A stretch of DNA of 64,000 nt from Georgenia ruanii (GTDB lineage Bacteria; Actinomycetota; Actinomycetes; Actinomycetales; Actinomycetaceae), in the NCBI RefSeq assembly GCF_009193175.1, contig NZ_VUKE01000009.1, positions 106,942-170,941 of the forward strand, written 5' to 3'. The notes below the pieces were generated by a model that was given only the letters and a program-made list of their open reading frames with translations, searched no databases and had not been told where the DNA came from. Shown in pieces: positions 16,001 to 24,588 of this stretch (within the stretch, counting starts at the first letter, position 1; every line of letters starts with the position of its first letter). Made by a program: the position numbers and the translations under genes.

Positions 16001-17527
16001 GACGGCGTCACGGTGCACGTGCCCGTCGCCGTGCTCTCCCGGCTGCGCCCCGACGGCTTCGACTGGATGGTCCCCGGCCTGGCGCACGAGCTGGCCACGG
16101 CGACGATCAAGGCCCTGCCCAAGAAGGTGCGGGTGCAGCTGGTGCCCGCCCCCGACGTGGCCCGGCAGGTCGTCGAGCTGCTGCCGCCCTGGGCGGAGGT
16201 GGCCCCCGCCGAACCCGGCGCGCCGTCGTACCACGAGGCCTTCGCGGACGCGGTGCGCCGGCTGCGCGCGGTGGAGATCCCCGAGGACGCCTGGGACGAC
16301 GAAAAGCTCCCCGACCACCTGCGGATGACCTTCCGGGTGCTCTCCGAGCGCGGCGCGGTGCTGTCCGAGGGCAAGCACCTGGTGGCGCTGCAGCGCGAGC
16401 TCGCCCCGCAGGCCCAGCAGGCGGTCCGCGCGGCGGTGCGCGGCGCCGTCCGGGTGGCGATGGAGGAGGCGCAGGTCCGCTCCGGGGGCAGCGGCATGTC
16501 CTCGGGCGCCACAACTGGGGCTGGTGGGGCGACTGACGGGGGAACGAGCGCCTCAGGAGCCTCTCCTGCCCCAGTTGTGGCGCGCCGGGGGTCGGCCGCC
16601 CCGATGCTGCCCGAGCAGGACCGCCTCACCACGTGGCCGGAGGTGCCCGACGGGGTCATCCCGCGGCAGGTGGAGTCCGCCGGCCCGCAGGGGCTGGTGG
16701 TGCGCGGCTACCCGGCGCTGGTGCAGGTGGCCGGCCCGCGCGGGGCGGCGCCGACGGTGTCCCTGCGCGTGCTCGCCGACGCGAGCACCCAGGCCGACGC
16801 GCACCGCCTCGGCCTGCGCCGGCTGGTGCTGACCGAGGCCGCGCTGAACACCCCGCGGGTCACCAGCCGGTGGACCGGCAAGGAGGCGCTGACCCTGGCC
16901 GCCAGCCCGTACCCGAGCACCGAGGACCTGGTGGCGGACGTCCAGCTCGCCGCCGTCGGGGCGCTGGTGGACGAGTGGACGGCGGCGCACGGCGGGCACC
17001 AGGTGGTCGACGCCGGGCGGTACCGCGAGCTCGTCGCCCACGTGCGCGCGGCGCTCGAGGACCGGGTGTACCGGGTCATCGGGCAGGTGGTCACCGCGCT
17101 CGACGCGCACCGCGAGCTCGAGGCGACGATCAAGGCGGCCTCCTCGATCGCGCTGCTCAACACGCTCACCGACGTGCGCGACCAGGTGGCGCGGCTCGTC
17201 TACCCCGGGTTCGTCTCGGCCACCCCGCCCGGGCAGCTGGTGCACCTGCCGCGCTACCTCAGGGCGGCCCAGCGGCGCATCGAGCGGGCGCAGGTCAACG
17301 TCCACCAGGACGCCGACCTGGCGTGGAAGGTCGGCGAGCTCGAGGACGCCTACGAGGCGGCGGTCGAGGCCTCCGACCGGCTCGCCCCGGACCCGGCCCG
17401 GCGGGACGGGCTGGAGCAGGTGCGCTGGATGCTCGAGGAGCTGCGGGTGAGCTTCTTCGCCCAGCAGCTGGGCACGCCGATCAAGGTCTCCGAGAAGCGC
17501 ATCCGCAAGGCCCTCGCCGAGCTGTAG
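13028..17527 (+). CDS. hrpA: ATP-dependent RNA helicase HrpA
   Basis: A DEAH-box helicase of 1499 residues, slightly longer than usual HrpA (about 1300). A basic Gly/Arg-rich N-terminus precedes Walker A GETGSGKTTQLPK (about residue 108), DEAHERS (about 204), TSATID, TNVAETSLTVPGI and motif VI QRSGRCGR (about 472). The HA2, OB-fold and C-terminal DUF3418-type regions follow. HrpA acts on mRNA and rescues stalled ribosomes in E. coli. Two repeat elements sit in frame in linkers, at residues about 301-320 and 1159-1185, and account for part of the extra length. GTG start at 13028 with no clear ribosome binding site. Confidence 0.95.
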   Translation: MSGDQDERTTTAAVTPSGERTPRRRRGRGGGRGGDGGGGRGGDERGRGRERRGPGDGRRGFRPFTPEQLRERRAALPRITYPEQLPVSARREEIAAAIRDHQVVIVAGETGSGKTTQLPKICLELGRGITGTIGHTQPRRIAARTVAERIAEELGVELGGAVGYQVRFTDEVSATTLVKLMTDGILLAEIQRDPLLRRYDTIIVDEAHERSLNIDFILGYLANLLPRRPDLKVVITSATIDSERFAAHFGTHEGGRPDGAALEPAPVVEVSGRTYPVEIRYRPLVPESDGEGGAAGDRTPSGDQTGNLAADRRDQTDNLAAQRGRGRGGRQAPREEPLDQVTGIVQAADELMAEGPGDILVFLSGEREIRDTHVALQEHLGARYVAPGGRSAVPGAVEVVPLYARLSSAEQHRVFEPHATRRIVLATNVAETSLTVPGIRYVIDPGTARISRYSTRTKVQRLPIEPISQASANQRSGRCGRVADGIAIRLYGEQDFAARPEFTEPEILRTSLASVILQMAALGLGDIARFPFVDPPDTRAVRDGVQQLHEIGALDIHAAGADRLTPVGRQLARLPIDPRLGRMLLEAEKNGCAAEAMIIVAALSVQDVRERPSEHQQAADEKHRRFTDPTSDFLAYLNLWRYLRTQQRDLSGSAFRRMCRAEFLNYLRVREWQDVVAQLRQLAKPLGLTLRPLALPHETEIAGTAEATPDRRPDPARAVVAVGGSADAASADAVHRSLLVGLLSNLGSWDERRREYAGARGTRFVVWPGSGLAKKTPAWVMAAELVETSRLFARTVARIQPEWVEPLAAHLVKRTYSEPYWSAKHGAAMVKEKVLLYGMTLVADRPVMLGRLGETPIGDVTAAELAREMFIRHALVGGEWRTHHQFYARNRELLAEAGEYEARARRRDLVIDEDGLFAFYDERLPDSIVSARHFDAWWKQARPDDPELLTFTLDLLVPDAGAVSGADFPDTWHQGDLTLPLTYQFQPGSYADGVTVHVPVAVLSRLRPDGFDWMVPGLAHELATATIKALPKKVRVQLVPAPDVARQVVELLPPWAEVAPAEPGAPSYHEAFADAVRRLRAVEIPEDAWDDEKLPDHLRMTFRVLSERGAVLSEGKHLVALQRELAPQAQQAVRAAVRGAVRVAMEEAQVRSGGSGMSSGATTGAGGATDGGTSASGASPAPVVARRGSAAPMLPEQDRLTTWPEVPDGVIPRQVESAGPQGLVVRGYPALVQVAGPRGAAPTVSLRVLADASTQADAHRLGLRRLVLTEAALNTPRVTSRWTGKEALTLAASPYPSTEDLVADVQLAAVGALVDEWTAAHGGHQVVDAGRYRELVAHVRAALEDRVYRVIGQVVTALDAHRELEATIKAASSIALLNTLTDVRDQVARLVYPGFVSATPPGQLVHLPRYLRAAQRRIERAQVNVHQDADLAWKVGELEDAYEAAVEASDRLAPDPARRDGLEQVRWMLEELRVSFFAQQLGTPIKVSEKRIRKALAEL
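13932..13986. repeat. Intragenic 22-bp direct repeat in hrpA
   Basis: Two 22-bp copies at 13932-13953 and 13965-13986 differ at one base (GCGACCAGACTGGCAATCTGGC versus A at position 13). Each is a near-palindrome CCAGA-N7-TCTGG. The DNA is read in frame as DQTGNLA...DQTDNLA within a helicase linker. Confidence 0.75.
16506..16583. repeat. Intragenic 16-bp inverted repeat in hrpA
   Basis: GCGCCACAACTGGGGC at 16506-16521 pairs perfectly with 16568-16583, enclosing 46 bases. The 78-bp element is translated as part of a Gly/Ser/Ala/Thr-rich linker (SGATTGAGGATDGGTSAS), where an insertion is tolerated. It resembles a REP/RPE-like palindromic unit. Confidence 0.75.
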
Positions 17528-17572
17528 CGGGCCGCCCGCCGCCGGCACCGGGCGGTCTGGGCGCCCCCCGCG

Positions 17573-18379
17573 CTACTGGGCGGTCAGCGCGACCGCGGCC
17601 TCGGCGGTGGCCACCCGGAAGCTGAACGTCTGCTCCAGGTACAGGTGGACCGATCGCTCGTCGTGGTGGTCGTAGCCGACCGCCAGGTCCTCCCCGGACT
17701 CGAACAGGAAGTCCCCGCCCCGCATGCTCAGGACGACGCCGCCGCGCACTCCGGGTGCCCACACGATGGGGCCGCCGAGGATCTGGCGCACGTGGTCCCA
17801 CAGCGGGTACCCGCCGTGCTCCGCGGTCTCCACGATGGCGGTGTAGCGAGCCGGGCCCACGGCCAGCCCGTAGGGGCCGCTCACCCCGCTCTTCAGCAGC
17901 GTCTCGACCGCCTTCGCGACCGTGCTGGGGAAGGCGTCGACGTCCGCGCCGGCCGGGATCTCCGGGTGCGGGGAGGCCTGCCCGATCCCTGTGATCCCGG
18001 CGGCCGTCCAGCCGTGGAAGACCGTGGTGTTCTCCGCCTGGGCCATCCGCATGGCCGCCGCGTCGAGGCTCGTCAGGTCGACGTCGGCCGCCCCGCGGTC
18101 GACGTCCACCAGCTCCTCGCGCAGCACGTCGAAGTCCGCGCGGACCTCGACCAGCGGCAGCACCCGGCGCCGCCGGGCCCGGACCTGCTCCGTGGGGGTG
18201 TCCGCGACCGGTTCGGTCCGGCCGAGGTTGGTGGCCGAGTGCTGCCAGCCGTGCGGCCCGGCGAAGTCGACGAGCTTGCGGGCGCCGAGCGCCACGACCA
18301 GCCGGCTGCGCGCCTCGGCGTCGAGCAGCGTCCAGGCCGCGTCGGAGACGGGTGCGAGCCCACGCAGCAGGTGGTCCAT
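17573..18379 (-). CDS. enc: Family 1 encapsulin shell protein
   Basis: A 268-residue HK97-fold shell protein of the linocin M18/CFP29 family. The N-terminal helix LLRGLAPVSDAAWTLLDAEA, the E-loop region with RRRVLPLVEVRADFDV, the segment FHGWTAAGITGI, and the C-terminal LYLEQTFSFRVATAEAAVAL match family 1 encapsulins throughout. It self-assembles into an icosahedral protein nanocompartment in the cytosol that encloses cargo carrying a C-terminal targeting peptide. The cargo gene lies directly upstream, its stop overlapping this ATG by one base (TGATG). Confidence 0.96.
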   Translation of the reverse strand: MDHLLRGLAPVSDAAWTLLDAEARSRLVVALGARKLVDFAGPHGWQHSATNLGRTEPVADTPTEQVRARRRRVLPLVEVRADFDVLREELVDVDRGAADVDLTSLDAAAMRMAQAENTTVFHGWTAAGITGIGQASPHPEIPAGADVDAFPSTVAKAVETLLKSGVSGPYGLAVGPARYTAIVETAEHGGYPLWDHVRQILGGPIVWAPGVRGGVVLSMRGGDFLFESGEDLAVGYDHHDERSVHLYLEQTFSFRVATAEAAVALTAQ

Positions 18380-18804
18380 CACGCCATCCCCCGGAGGCTG
18401 CCGATGCCGAGGGAAGTCGCGGACGCGGCACCGGACCCGCCGTCGCCGTCGCCGGTGTCCTGCGCCCCCGCATCCCCGCCGTCGCCCTCGCCGGTGGCCT
18501 GGGCCTCCGCGCCCTCCCCGTGCTCGACGATGTCGCCGTCCTTGAAGAGGATGCCGCGGGCGATCTCCCGCCAGACCGGCTTCTGCCGCAGCAAGAACTC
18601 CAGGTCCATGCTGAAGTGCTTGTACTCCTCGCCGAGGGAGTCGGTCATGATCTCCCGCGACGTCGGGTCGGGCTCGATGGCGAGGCGCTGCTCGTACCAG
18701 CCGATCGCCTCGGCCTCCTCGGTGAGGTTGGCGCACATGCGGGCGAACGTTCGGGTCTGGGCCGGTAGCTCCGCCGGCGGCTCGTGGTACTGGTCGAACC
18801 CCAT
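18379..18804 (-). CDS. Encapsulated ferritin-like protein (EncFtn)
   Basis: A 141-residue encapsulin cargo. Helices 1 and 2 (EEAEAIGWYEQR and SLGEEYKHFSMDLEFLLRQK) carry the ferroxidase residues expected for EncFtn: E32, E60 and H63, with W36 and Y37 beside them. EncFtn forms an annular decamer that oxidises Fe(II) for mineral storage inside the encapsulin. After residue 95 comes an acidic Gly-rich linker, then the targeting peptide SLGIGSLRG at 131-139. ATG at 18804 follows GAGGGGAG at five bases. A TACCTT -10-like hexamer lies at 18840-18845 on the minus strand. Confidence 0.95.
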   Translation of the reverse strand: MGFDQYHEPPAELPAQTRTFARMCANLTEEAEAIGWYEQRLAIEPDPTSREIMTDSLGEEYKHFSMDLEFLLRQKPVWREIARGILFKDGDIVEHGEGAEAQATGEGDGGDAGAQDTGDGDGGSGAASATSLGIGSLRGMA

Positions 18805-18887
18805 GACGACTCCCCTCGGCACCACGCATGGTGCTGTCGAAGGTACGCACGCCCTTCCCCGTCCGCACGCCCGGGACAGCGCGCCGC

Positions 18888-20129
18888 TCAGGCGCCGTGC
18901 TCACCACCGGCGGAGGTCGTCCGGGCCGCCGGGCTGCCCGCGCCACCGCCCAATGTCCGGCCCACCTCCTCGAAGGCGGGCAGGGCCCGCTCGAGCATCT
19001 CCATTGTCGCCGTCAGGCACACGCGGAAGTGACCGGGCGAGCCGAAGAGCGTCCCCGGCAGGACCTGCACGCCGCGCGCCGCCAGCGCCGCCGCGAAGCC
19101 GCGCGCGTCCCCGCCCGGCGCGGCGCCCCACAGGTAGAACGTCCCCTCCGGCGGGGTCATCCGGTAACCCCACCCGTCCAGCGCCGCGAGCACCCGGTCG
19201 CGCCGGCGGGTGAGCTCGGCGAGGTCGATGGAGACATGCTCGAGGTCGGGCACCGCGTACTGCATGAGCGCGTCCGGGAAGCCCCATCCGACGGCCATCT
19301 GGGTGGGGAAGAACGCCCCGCGCAGCGCCTCCCGCTGCGCGTCGGGCAGCAGGGGTGAGAGGGCGAGGTAGCCCAGGCGCTGCCCGGGCGCCAGCAGCAC
19401 CTTGCCGTAGCTGTAGTCGACGAGCGTCCACGGGTAGCAGGCCGCCGGGCTGACGAAGCCGACGCCGTCGAAGCGGATGCGCCGGTATGGCTCGTCGGAC
19501 AGGATCCAGATGCGCCGGCCGAGCCGCCGCGAGGCGTCCTCGAGCAGCTCGGCCAGCGCATCGAGCTGGCGGCGGGGGTAGACCCGACCGGTCGGGTTCG
19601 CCGGGGAGTTCACGACGACGACCCGGGTGCGCGGGGTGAGGGCCCGCTCGATCGAGGCGAGGTCGAGGTCGAAGGTCTCGGGCGCCAGCGGCGCCGGCAC
19701 CGGGACCAGGTCGGCCACGCGGACCATCGGCGCGTAGAACCAGCCCGGCGCCGGGACCACCACCTCCTCCCCCGCGTCGGCCACCAGCCGCAGCCCCAGC
19801 GCGATGGCCCCGAAGGCGCCCTGGGTCATGGCCACGTCCGCCGGCTCGAACGCCAGCCCGAGCTCGTCGCGCAGCGCCGCCGCCACCGCCGCGCGGGCCG
19901 GCTCCTCGCTGGCCTTGTACGCGAACCAGTCGACGCTGCGCGGCTGAAGGTGCGCCTCGAGCGCCGCGACCAGCCCGGGGAGGGGCAGCTCGTGCGGGTC
20001 GCCGAAGGTGAGGTCGACGCCGTCGTCGGCCCGCCCCGCCCGGGCCGGGTCCGCCCGCGCGGTGAAGAACGCGGTCAGGGCGCTCATCTCCGCCGCCGCC
20101 AGCCGGGCACGCCTCGACAAGGTCTTCAT
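18888..20129 (-). CDS. PLP-dependent class I/II aminotransferase
   Basis: A 413-residue fold-type I aminotransferase. PLP anchors are visible: NSPANPTGRVY, ILSDEPYRRI (Asp and Tyr near the cofactor), DYSYGKVLLAPGQRLGY (Schiff-base Lys in SYGK) and the C-terminal carboxylate-binding Arg in HFRVCLT. ATG at 20129 with GGAGGG eight bases upstream. Transcribed towards the encapsulin operon, 83 bp away, so partial co-transcription is possible. The amino donor and product are unknown. Confidence 0.88.
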   Translation of the reverse strand: MKTLSRRARLAAAEMSALTAFFTARADPARAGRADDGVDLTFGDPHELPLPGLVAALEAHLQPRSVDWFAYKASEEPARAAVAAALRDELGLAFEPADVAMTQGAFGAIALGLRLVADAGEEVVVPAPGWFYAPMVRVADLVPVPAPLAPETFDLDLASIERALTPRTRVVVVNSPANPTGRVYPRRQLDALAELLEDASRRLGRRIWILSDEPYRRIRFDGVGFVSPAACYPWTLVDYSYGKVLLAPGQRLGYLALSPLLPDAQREALRGAFFPTQMAVGWGFPDALMQYAVPDLEHVSIDLAELTRRRDRVLAALDGWGYRMTPPEGTFYLWGAAPGGDARGFAAALAARGVQVLPGTLFGSPGHFRVCLTATMEMLERALPAFEEVGRTLGGGAGSPAARTTSAGGEHGA

Positions 20130-20232
20130 GGCGACCGCCCTCCATCGCGTGGTCTGCCCCGGACCGCTCCGGCGGCGGCCACGGCCCCATGATCGCCACG
20201 GTCCCCGCCCGGCACAAGCGATTCCGGCGGCA

Positions 20233-20249
20233 GGAACCCCTGCGGTTCC
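20233..20249. terminator. Small hairpin downstream of the AspT/YidE-type gene
   Basis: GGAACC-CCTGC-GGTTCC, a 6-bp stem with a 5-base loop, 41 bases after the stop codon of the gene at 20290-21858 (minus strand). The core CCCCTGCGGTTCCCCC is repeated once more 28 bases away. Plausible but weak terminator. Confidence 0.35.
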
Positions 20250-20289
20250 CCCGCGAAGGGCCACCCCCTGCGGTTCCCCCCGCGCCGGG

Positions 20290-21858
20290 TCACCCGCTGC
20301 CGATCACCTGCACCAGCAGGATCTTGACGATGATGCCGAGCGCGAACAGGGCGGCGTACCCGGCGTCGATCCGCTCGTCGACGGTGCGCCCGTTGGCGTA
20401 GGCGAGGATGGCCGGCTGCCCGACGAAGCCCGCCAGCCCACCGGCCGCGCGCGGTGCGCTGGTGCCGACCAGGCGGGCGAGCACGACGAACAGCACCGCG
20501 CCCACCAGCGCGAGCGCGACGGCGAGGAGCACCACCCCCAGCCCCAGCCCGGTGAACGCCTGGGCGGCGAAGGCCTGGCCCGACGCCAGCCCGGTTGCGC
20601 CGAGGAAGAGCAGCAGGCCGAGCTGGCGCAGCGTGAGGTTCGCCGTGCTGGGCAGGCCCCACACGATGGGCCCGGTGCGCTCGAGCCGGCCGAGCACCAT
20701 GCCGACGACGAGCGGCCCGGCCGCCGAGCCGAGCGCGAACGTCAGCCCGCCGGGCAGCGGGACGCTCACGAGCCCGACGAGCAGCCCGAGCGCCAGGCCC
20801 ACGCCGAGGGAGAGGGCGTCGATCTCGCTGACCTTGCGCTCGGAGTCGCCGAGCAGCGCGGCGATCTGCGGCAGCTGGCCGCGGGGGGCCACCACCCGCA
20901 CCCGGTCGCCGAGCTCGAGGACGAGGCCGTCGTGGGCGAGAAGGTCCAGGCCGCCGCGGCGCACCCGGGTGACGACGCCGTGAAACCGGCTGGGGACGTC
21001 GAGGTCGCCCACGGTGCGCCCGGCCACGCCCGGGTCGGAGACCAAGAAGCGGCGGAACCGCACGGTCCGCCGGTCGTCCGCGAGGTGCTCGGTGACCTGG
21101 TGGCCCAGGCGCTCCCGGACCTCGGTGACGTCCGCGGCGGGGCCGACGACGACGACCCGGTCCCCCGCCAGCAGCACCTCGTCGGGGGAGACGACGCGGG
21201 TGCGGCCGCCGCGGGAGAGGTAGGACAGGCGCACCCGCTGGTCGGCGACCCCGGGGATGTCGCCCAGCCGCCCGCCGCGGTCCACCTCGACGCTGATGTC
21301 CACCAGCCCCACCCCGGCGACCGGGTCGGGGTCCCGGCGCGCCCGCCACGGGCGCGCCAGCACGGCGGCGACGACGAGGATCGTCACCGTCACGCCCACC
21401 GGGTAGGCGAGGGAGTAGCCCACGGCCGGCTCGTCGGTGCCGGCCAGGCCCGTCGCGGCGGCGAGGGCCGGTGTCGACGTCATGGCCCCGGCGAACGCCC
21501 CGGACCGCAGGGGCGGGGCGAGCCCGAGCAGGGCGCCGCCGGCCATCGCCGCGCCTGCCACGACCGCGAGCACCACGACCGACCCGCCCATGAGCGGCAG
21601 CTGCCGGCGCAGGTCGCGGAAGAACCCGGACCCCGCGGCCAGGCCCACCGTGTAGACGAACAGGGCGAGGCCGAGGGTCTGCACGAGGCCGAGCCCCTCG
21701 CCCAGGCGGGGGTCCAGGGCGCCGACCGCGAGCCCGACGAACAGGGCCCCGGCGGGACCGAACCGCACCGGTCCGAACGGGACCGCGCCGAGCAGGGTGC
21801 CGAGGGCGACGACGATCGTCATGGTCAGCAGCGGGGTGGACGCCAGCACGTCGAGCAC
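20290..21858 (-). CDS. AspT/YidE/YbjL-type transporter with RCK_C domains
   Basis: A 522-residue membrane protein of the aspartate:alanine exchanger (AAE) family. Two sets of about five helices (residues about 1-175 and 345-522) flank two cytosolic TrkA-C/RCK_C domains (VRLSYLSRGGRTRVVSPDEV; FLVSDPGVAGRTVGDLDVP). The family motifs GLALFVYTVGLAAG and LFLGATGLASG are recognisable. Members exchange or export small carboxylates; the substrate here is unknown. GTG start at 21858 has a poor ribosome binding site, so the exact start is uncertain. Confidence 0.85.
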   Translation of the reverse strand: MLDVLASTPLLTMTIVVALGTLLGAVPFGPVRFGPAGALFVGLAVGALDPRLGEGLGLVQTLGLALFVYTVGLAAGSGFFRDLRRQLPLMGGSVVVLAVVAGAAMAGGALLGLAPPLRSGAFAGAMTSTPALAAATGLAGTDEPAVGYSLAYPVGVTVTILVVAAVLARPWRARRDPDPVAGVGLVDISVEVDRGGRLGDIPGVADQRVRLSYLSRGGRTRVVSPDEVLLAGDRVVVVGPAADVTEVRERLGHQVTEHLADDRRTVRFRRFLVSDPGVAGRTVGDLDVPSRFHGVVTRVRRGGLDLLAHDGLVLELGDRVRVVAPRGQLPQIAALLGDSERKVSEIDALSLGVGLALGLLVGLVSVPLPGGLTFALGSAAGPLVVGMVLGRLERTGPIVWGLPSTANLTLRQLGLLLFLGATGLASGQAFAAQAFTGLGLGVVLLAVALALVGAVLFVVLARLVGTSAPRAAGGLAGFVGQPAILAYANGRTVDERIDAGYAALFALGIIVKILLVQVIGSG

Positions 21859-22037
21859 CTGTTCAGCGTCTCATCGCGCCCCGGCGGGTGGCGGTCGGCG
21901 CGGGCGTGGGACGCACCACGGCCGGCGGTGCTCGACCGCTGCAGGACCCGGCGCGGGCGCCGGTTGTGCGTACAGCTCTCGCCGTGTCGTACAGCGGTGG
22001 GTGAGCGGCGCGGGCGAGGCGAGCGGGCGAGGCCCGC

Positions 22038-23210
22038 TCAGCGCTGGAGGTACGTCGCGAGCGCGTTGACGGCGTCCCGCCCGGCCCGGTTGGCCCCCAC
22101 CGTGGACGACGACGGCCCGTACCCGACCAGGTGCACGCGCGGCTCCCCGGCCACCTGGGTGCCGTCCATGGCGATGCCGCCGCCGCGGCCGCGCAGGCGC
22201 AGCGGGGTGAGGTGGTCGAGCGCGGCGCGAAAGCCGGTCGCCCAGAGGATCGCGTCGGCGCGCTGGAGGCTGCCGTCGGCCATCCGCACGCCGTCGGGCT
22301 CGATGCGGGTGAACATGGGGTGCCGTTCGAGCACGCCGCGGGCGGCGGCGGCGCGCAGCTCCGGCCGCCAGATCAGCCCGGTCACCGAGACCACGCTGAG
22401 CGGGGGAAGGCCCCGGCGCACCCGCTCCTCGACCCGGGCCACCGCGCGGTGGCCCGCCTCGGCGTCGAAGTCCTCCTCGCGCCAGACGGGCTCGCGGCGG
22501 GTCACCCAGGTGGTGGTGGCCACGTGCGAGATCTCCTCGAGGAGCTGGACGGCGGAGATGCCCCCGCCGACCACCACCACGTGCTGACCGGCGAGCTCCT
22601 CCGCAGCGACGTACTGGGCCACGTGGAGCTGGCGGCCGCGGAAGGTCTCCTGGCCGGGGTAGCGCGGCCAGAACGGCTTGGTCCAGGTGCCCGTGGCGTT
22701 GATGAGGGCGCGGGCGGCGAAGATGCCGGCGTCGGAGGCGGCGAGCAGCCGGCCGGCGGGGTCGTCGTCGGCGCGCCGGACGGAGCGGACCCGCACCGGG
22801 CGCAGCACTGGCAGCTCGAGGTGGTCCTCGTACGCGGCGAAGTAGCGCGGCAGGACCTCCGCCGACGGCGCGCACGGGTCGACCGCGGGCTGGGCCATGC
22901 CGGGCAGGTCGTAGATGTTGTTGACGGTGGCCATGCGCAGGGAGCGCCAGCGGTGACGCCAGGCCCCGCCCGGCCCGGGCTCGGCGTCGAGCACGAGGTA
23001 GGTGCCGCGGGCGCCGGCCGGCGTCTCACCCGGCGCGAGGAGTTCCCCCTGGCCGACCCGGCCCGCGGGGACGAACCCGCGGCGGCGCAGGTGGTAGCCG
23101 GCGGAGAGCCCCGCCTGGCCGGCGCCGATGACGATGACGTCGACCGGCCGGACGGCGCGCCTCTCCGCGCCGGCCGGCGCCGGGAGGAGGGCGGTCGCGC
23201 TGGTGCTCAC
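22038..23210 (-). CDS. Flavin-containing monooxygenase-like oxidoreductase
   Basis: A class B flavoprotein of about 390 residues. FAD motif VIGAGQAGLSAG near the N-terminus, an NADPH motif VVVGGGISAVQ in the middle, and LINATGTWTKPFWP plus ILWATGF in the connecting regions match FMO/CzcO-like enzymes, which oxygenate heteroatoms or carbonyls. The start is uncertain: GTG at 23210 is used and GTG at 23270 is the alternative, neither with a good ribosome binding site. Divergent from the SprT-like gene. Confidence 0.83.
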   Translation of the reverse strand: MSTSATALLPAPAGAERRAVRPVDVIVIGAGQAGLSAGYHLRRRGFVPAGRVGQGELLAPGETPAGARGTYLVLDAEPGPGGAWRHRWRSLRMATVNNIYDLPGMAQPAVDPCAPSAEVLPRYFAAYEDHLELPVLRPVRVRSVRRADDDPAGRLLAASDAGIFAARALINATGTWTKPFWPRYPGQETFRGRQLHVAQYVAAEELAGQHVVVVGGGISAVQLLEEISHVATTTWVTRREPVWREEDFDAEAGHRAVARVEERVRRGLPPLSVVSVTGLIWRPELRAAAARGVLERHPMFTRIEPDGVRMADGSLQRADAILWATGFRAALDHLTPLRLRGRGGGIAMDGTQVAGEPRVHLVGYGPSSSTVGANRAGRDAVNALATYLQR

Positions 23211-23474
23211 GCCAGCGGCAACGCCGAACCGGCGCCGGGACTTCCCCTCGGGGCTCGTCCGGTTGCTCACAGCCCGCGACCGCACTCCGCGCCGCCGTGG
23301 CCCGCGCCGCGCGGCCGTCATGCGGCCCGCACCCGTGCGCCCCGCACCCGCGGCCATCACCCGCGGCCCGGCGCCGTCCACCGTCACACCGACCCCTGCC
23401 ACCGGGTGTCGGTGGCGCGTCGTAGCCTCTCTGCCACGGGGCCCCTCGGGCCCGCGAGCGCTGGGAGGTGGGGC

Positions 23475-24407
23475 ATGGACCTGAGCGAGGTCCGCCGGCT
23501 GGGCGTGGCCCTGCTGGCCGAGCACGGGCTGGCGTCGTGGCACTTCGCCTTCGACAACGCCAAGCGCCGCGCCGGGGCGTGCAAGTTTGAGGCCCGGACC
23601 ATCTCCGTCTCCCGTCACCTCATGGCGCTGTACGACGCCGAGCAGGTGCGCGACACCGTGCTGCACGAGATCGCCCACGCCCTCGTCGGCCCCAAGCACG
23701 GGCACGACGAGGTCTGGCGGGCCCGGGCGCTGGCCCTCGGCTGCTCCGGCACCCGGCTGGTGGCGGCGGACGCCCCGCGCACCCCCGCGCCCTGGCGGGG
23801 CACGTGCCCGCGCGGGCACTCCTACGACCGCCACCGCCGCCCCGCCCGCCCGGCGAGCTGCGCCCGCTGCGATCCCACGTTCAACCCGGACTTCCTGCTC
23901 ACCTGGACCCACGAGGGCCGGCAGGTGCCCATGGGCGCCCGCTACGAGCGCGAGCTGCGCGCGCTGGTGGCCGGGCGCGAGCGCCGCCGCGCCGCCGAGA
24001 TCTACGCCGGGCGGCGCGAGCTCGGCCTGGCGGGGCTCTTGGACGACGAGCCCGCGCCCGACGAACCCGAACCGTGGTGGCAGCACGACGTCGCCGCCCG
24101 CCCCGCCCAGGTCGCCGCCGAGGACGACGACTCGTGGGTGACCGACGCGCAGGGCCACCGCTGGCGGGTGGAAGACCCGCCGGTGGAGATCGCCGAGCCG
24201 CCGCTCACCCCCCGCATGCGCCTCGAGCTCGCCGCGGCCCGCGGGCAGCTGACCCCCGGCTGGCGCGTGCGCATCACCGCCCCGGGCAAGTACCTCGGCG
24301 TCGAGGGCAAGGTCGTCAAGAGCGCGCGGACCCGCTACCACGTCAGGGCCGGCCGGGACGTGCTGACGGTGCCCTTCGAGCTGGTCGAGCCGGTCCGGCC
24401 GGCGTAG
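23475..24407 (+). CDS. SprT-like zinc metalloprotease domain protein
   Basis: A 310-residue protein. The SprT-like domain has LHEIAHALVGPKHGHD, the HExxH zinc motif with a third His ligand, followed by a degenerate zinc ribbon (CPRGHSYDRH...CARC). The C-terminal half (WRVRITAPGKYLGVEGKVVK) resembles a small SH3/KOW-like barrel. Eukaryotic relatives (Spartan) cut DNA-protein cross-links; bacterial members are uncharacterised. ATG at 23475 with GGGAGGTGGGG upstream. A GAACC hairpin at 24439-24457 follows the stop. Confidence 0.82.
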   Translation: MDLSEVRRLGVALLAEHGLASWHFAFDNAKRRAGACKFEARTISVSRHLMALYDAEQVRDTVLHEIAHALVGPKHGHDEVWRARALALGCSGTRLVAADAPRTPAPWRGTCPRGHSYDRHRRPARPASCARCDPTFNPDFLLTWTHEGRQVPMGARYERELRALVAGRERRRAAEIYAGRRELGLAGLLDDEPAPDEPEPWWQHDVAARPAQVAAEDDDSWVTDAQGHRWRVEDPPVEIAEPPLTPRMRLELAAARGQLTPGWRVRITAPGKYLGVEGKVVKSARTRYHVRAGRDVLTVPFELVEPVRPA

Positions 24408-24588
24408 CAGGTCAGGCCCCCGCGCCCGGTCGGAGCCCCGGTTCGGTCCCGGAACCGTCCGGTCGTGTGGCGCCGGTCCCGCACCGCCCGCCGCTTCTTG
24501 GCCAAGACATGACGGAACCTCGACGCGGAGATAACGTGGAGGGGCCCGCGCCGTTCGCCCGGTGGACCGATCGCCCGAGGAGGGTCCC

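Noticed and set aside
12527..16378. Open frame of over 1200 codons antisense to hrpA
   Set aside because: Long antisense frames are expected at such GC content; the plus-strand protein is a clear HrpA and the antisense product has no domain-like pattern.
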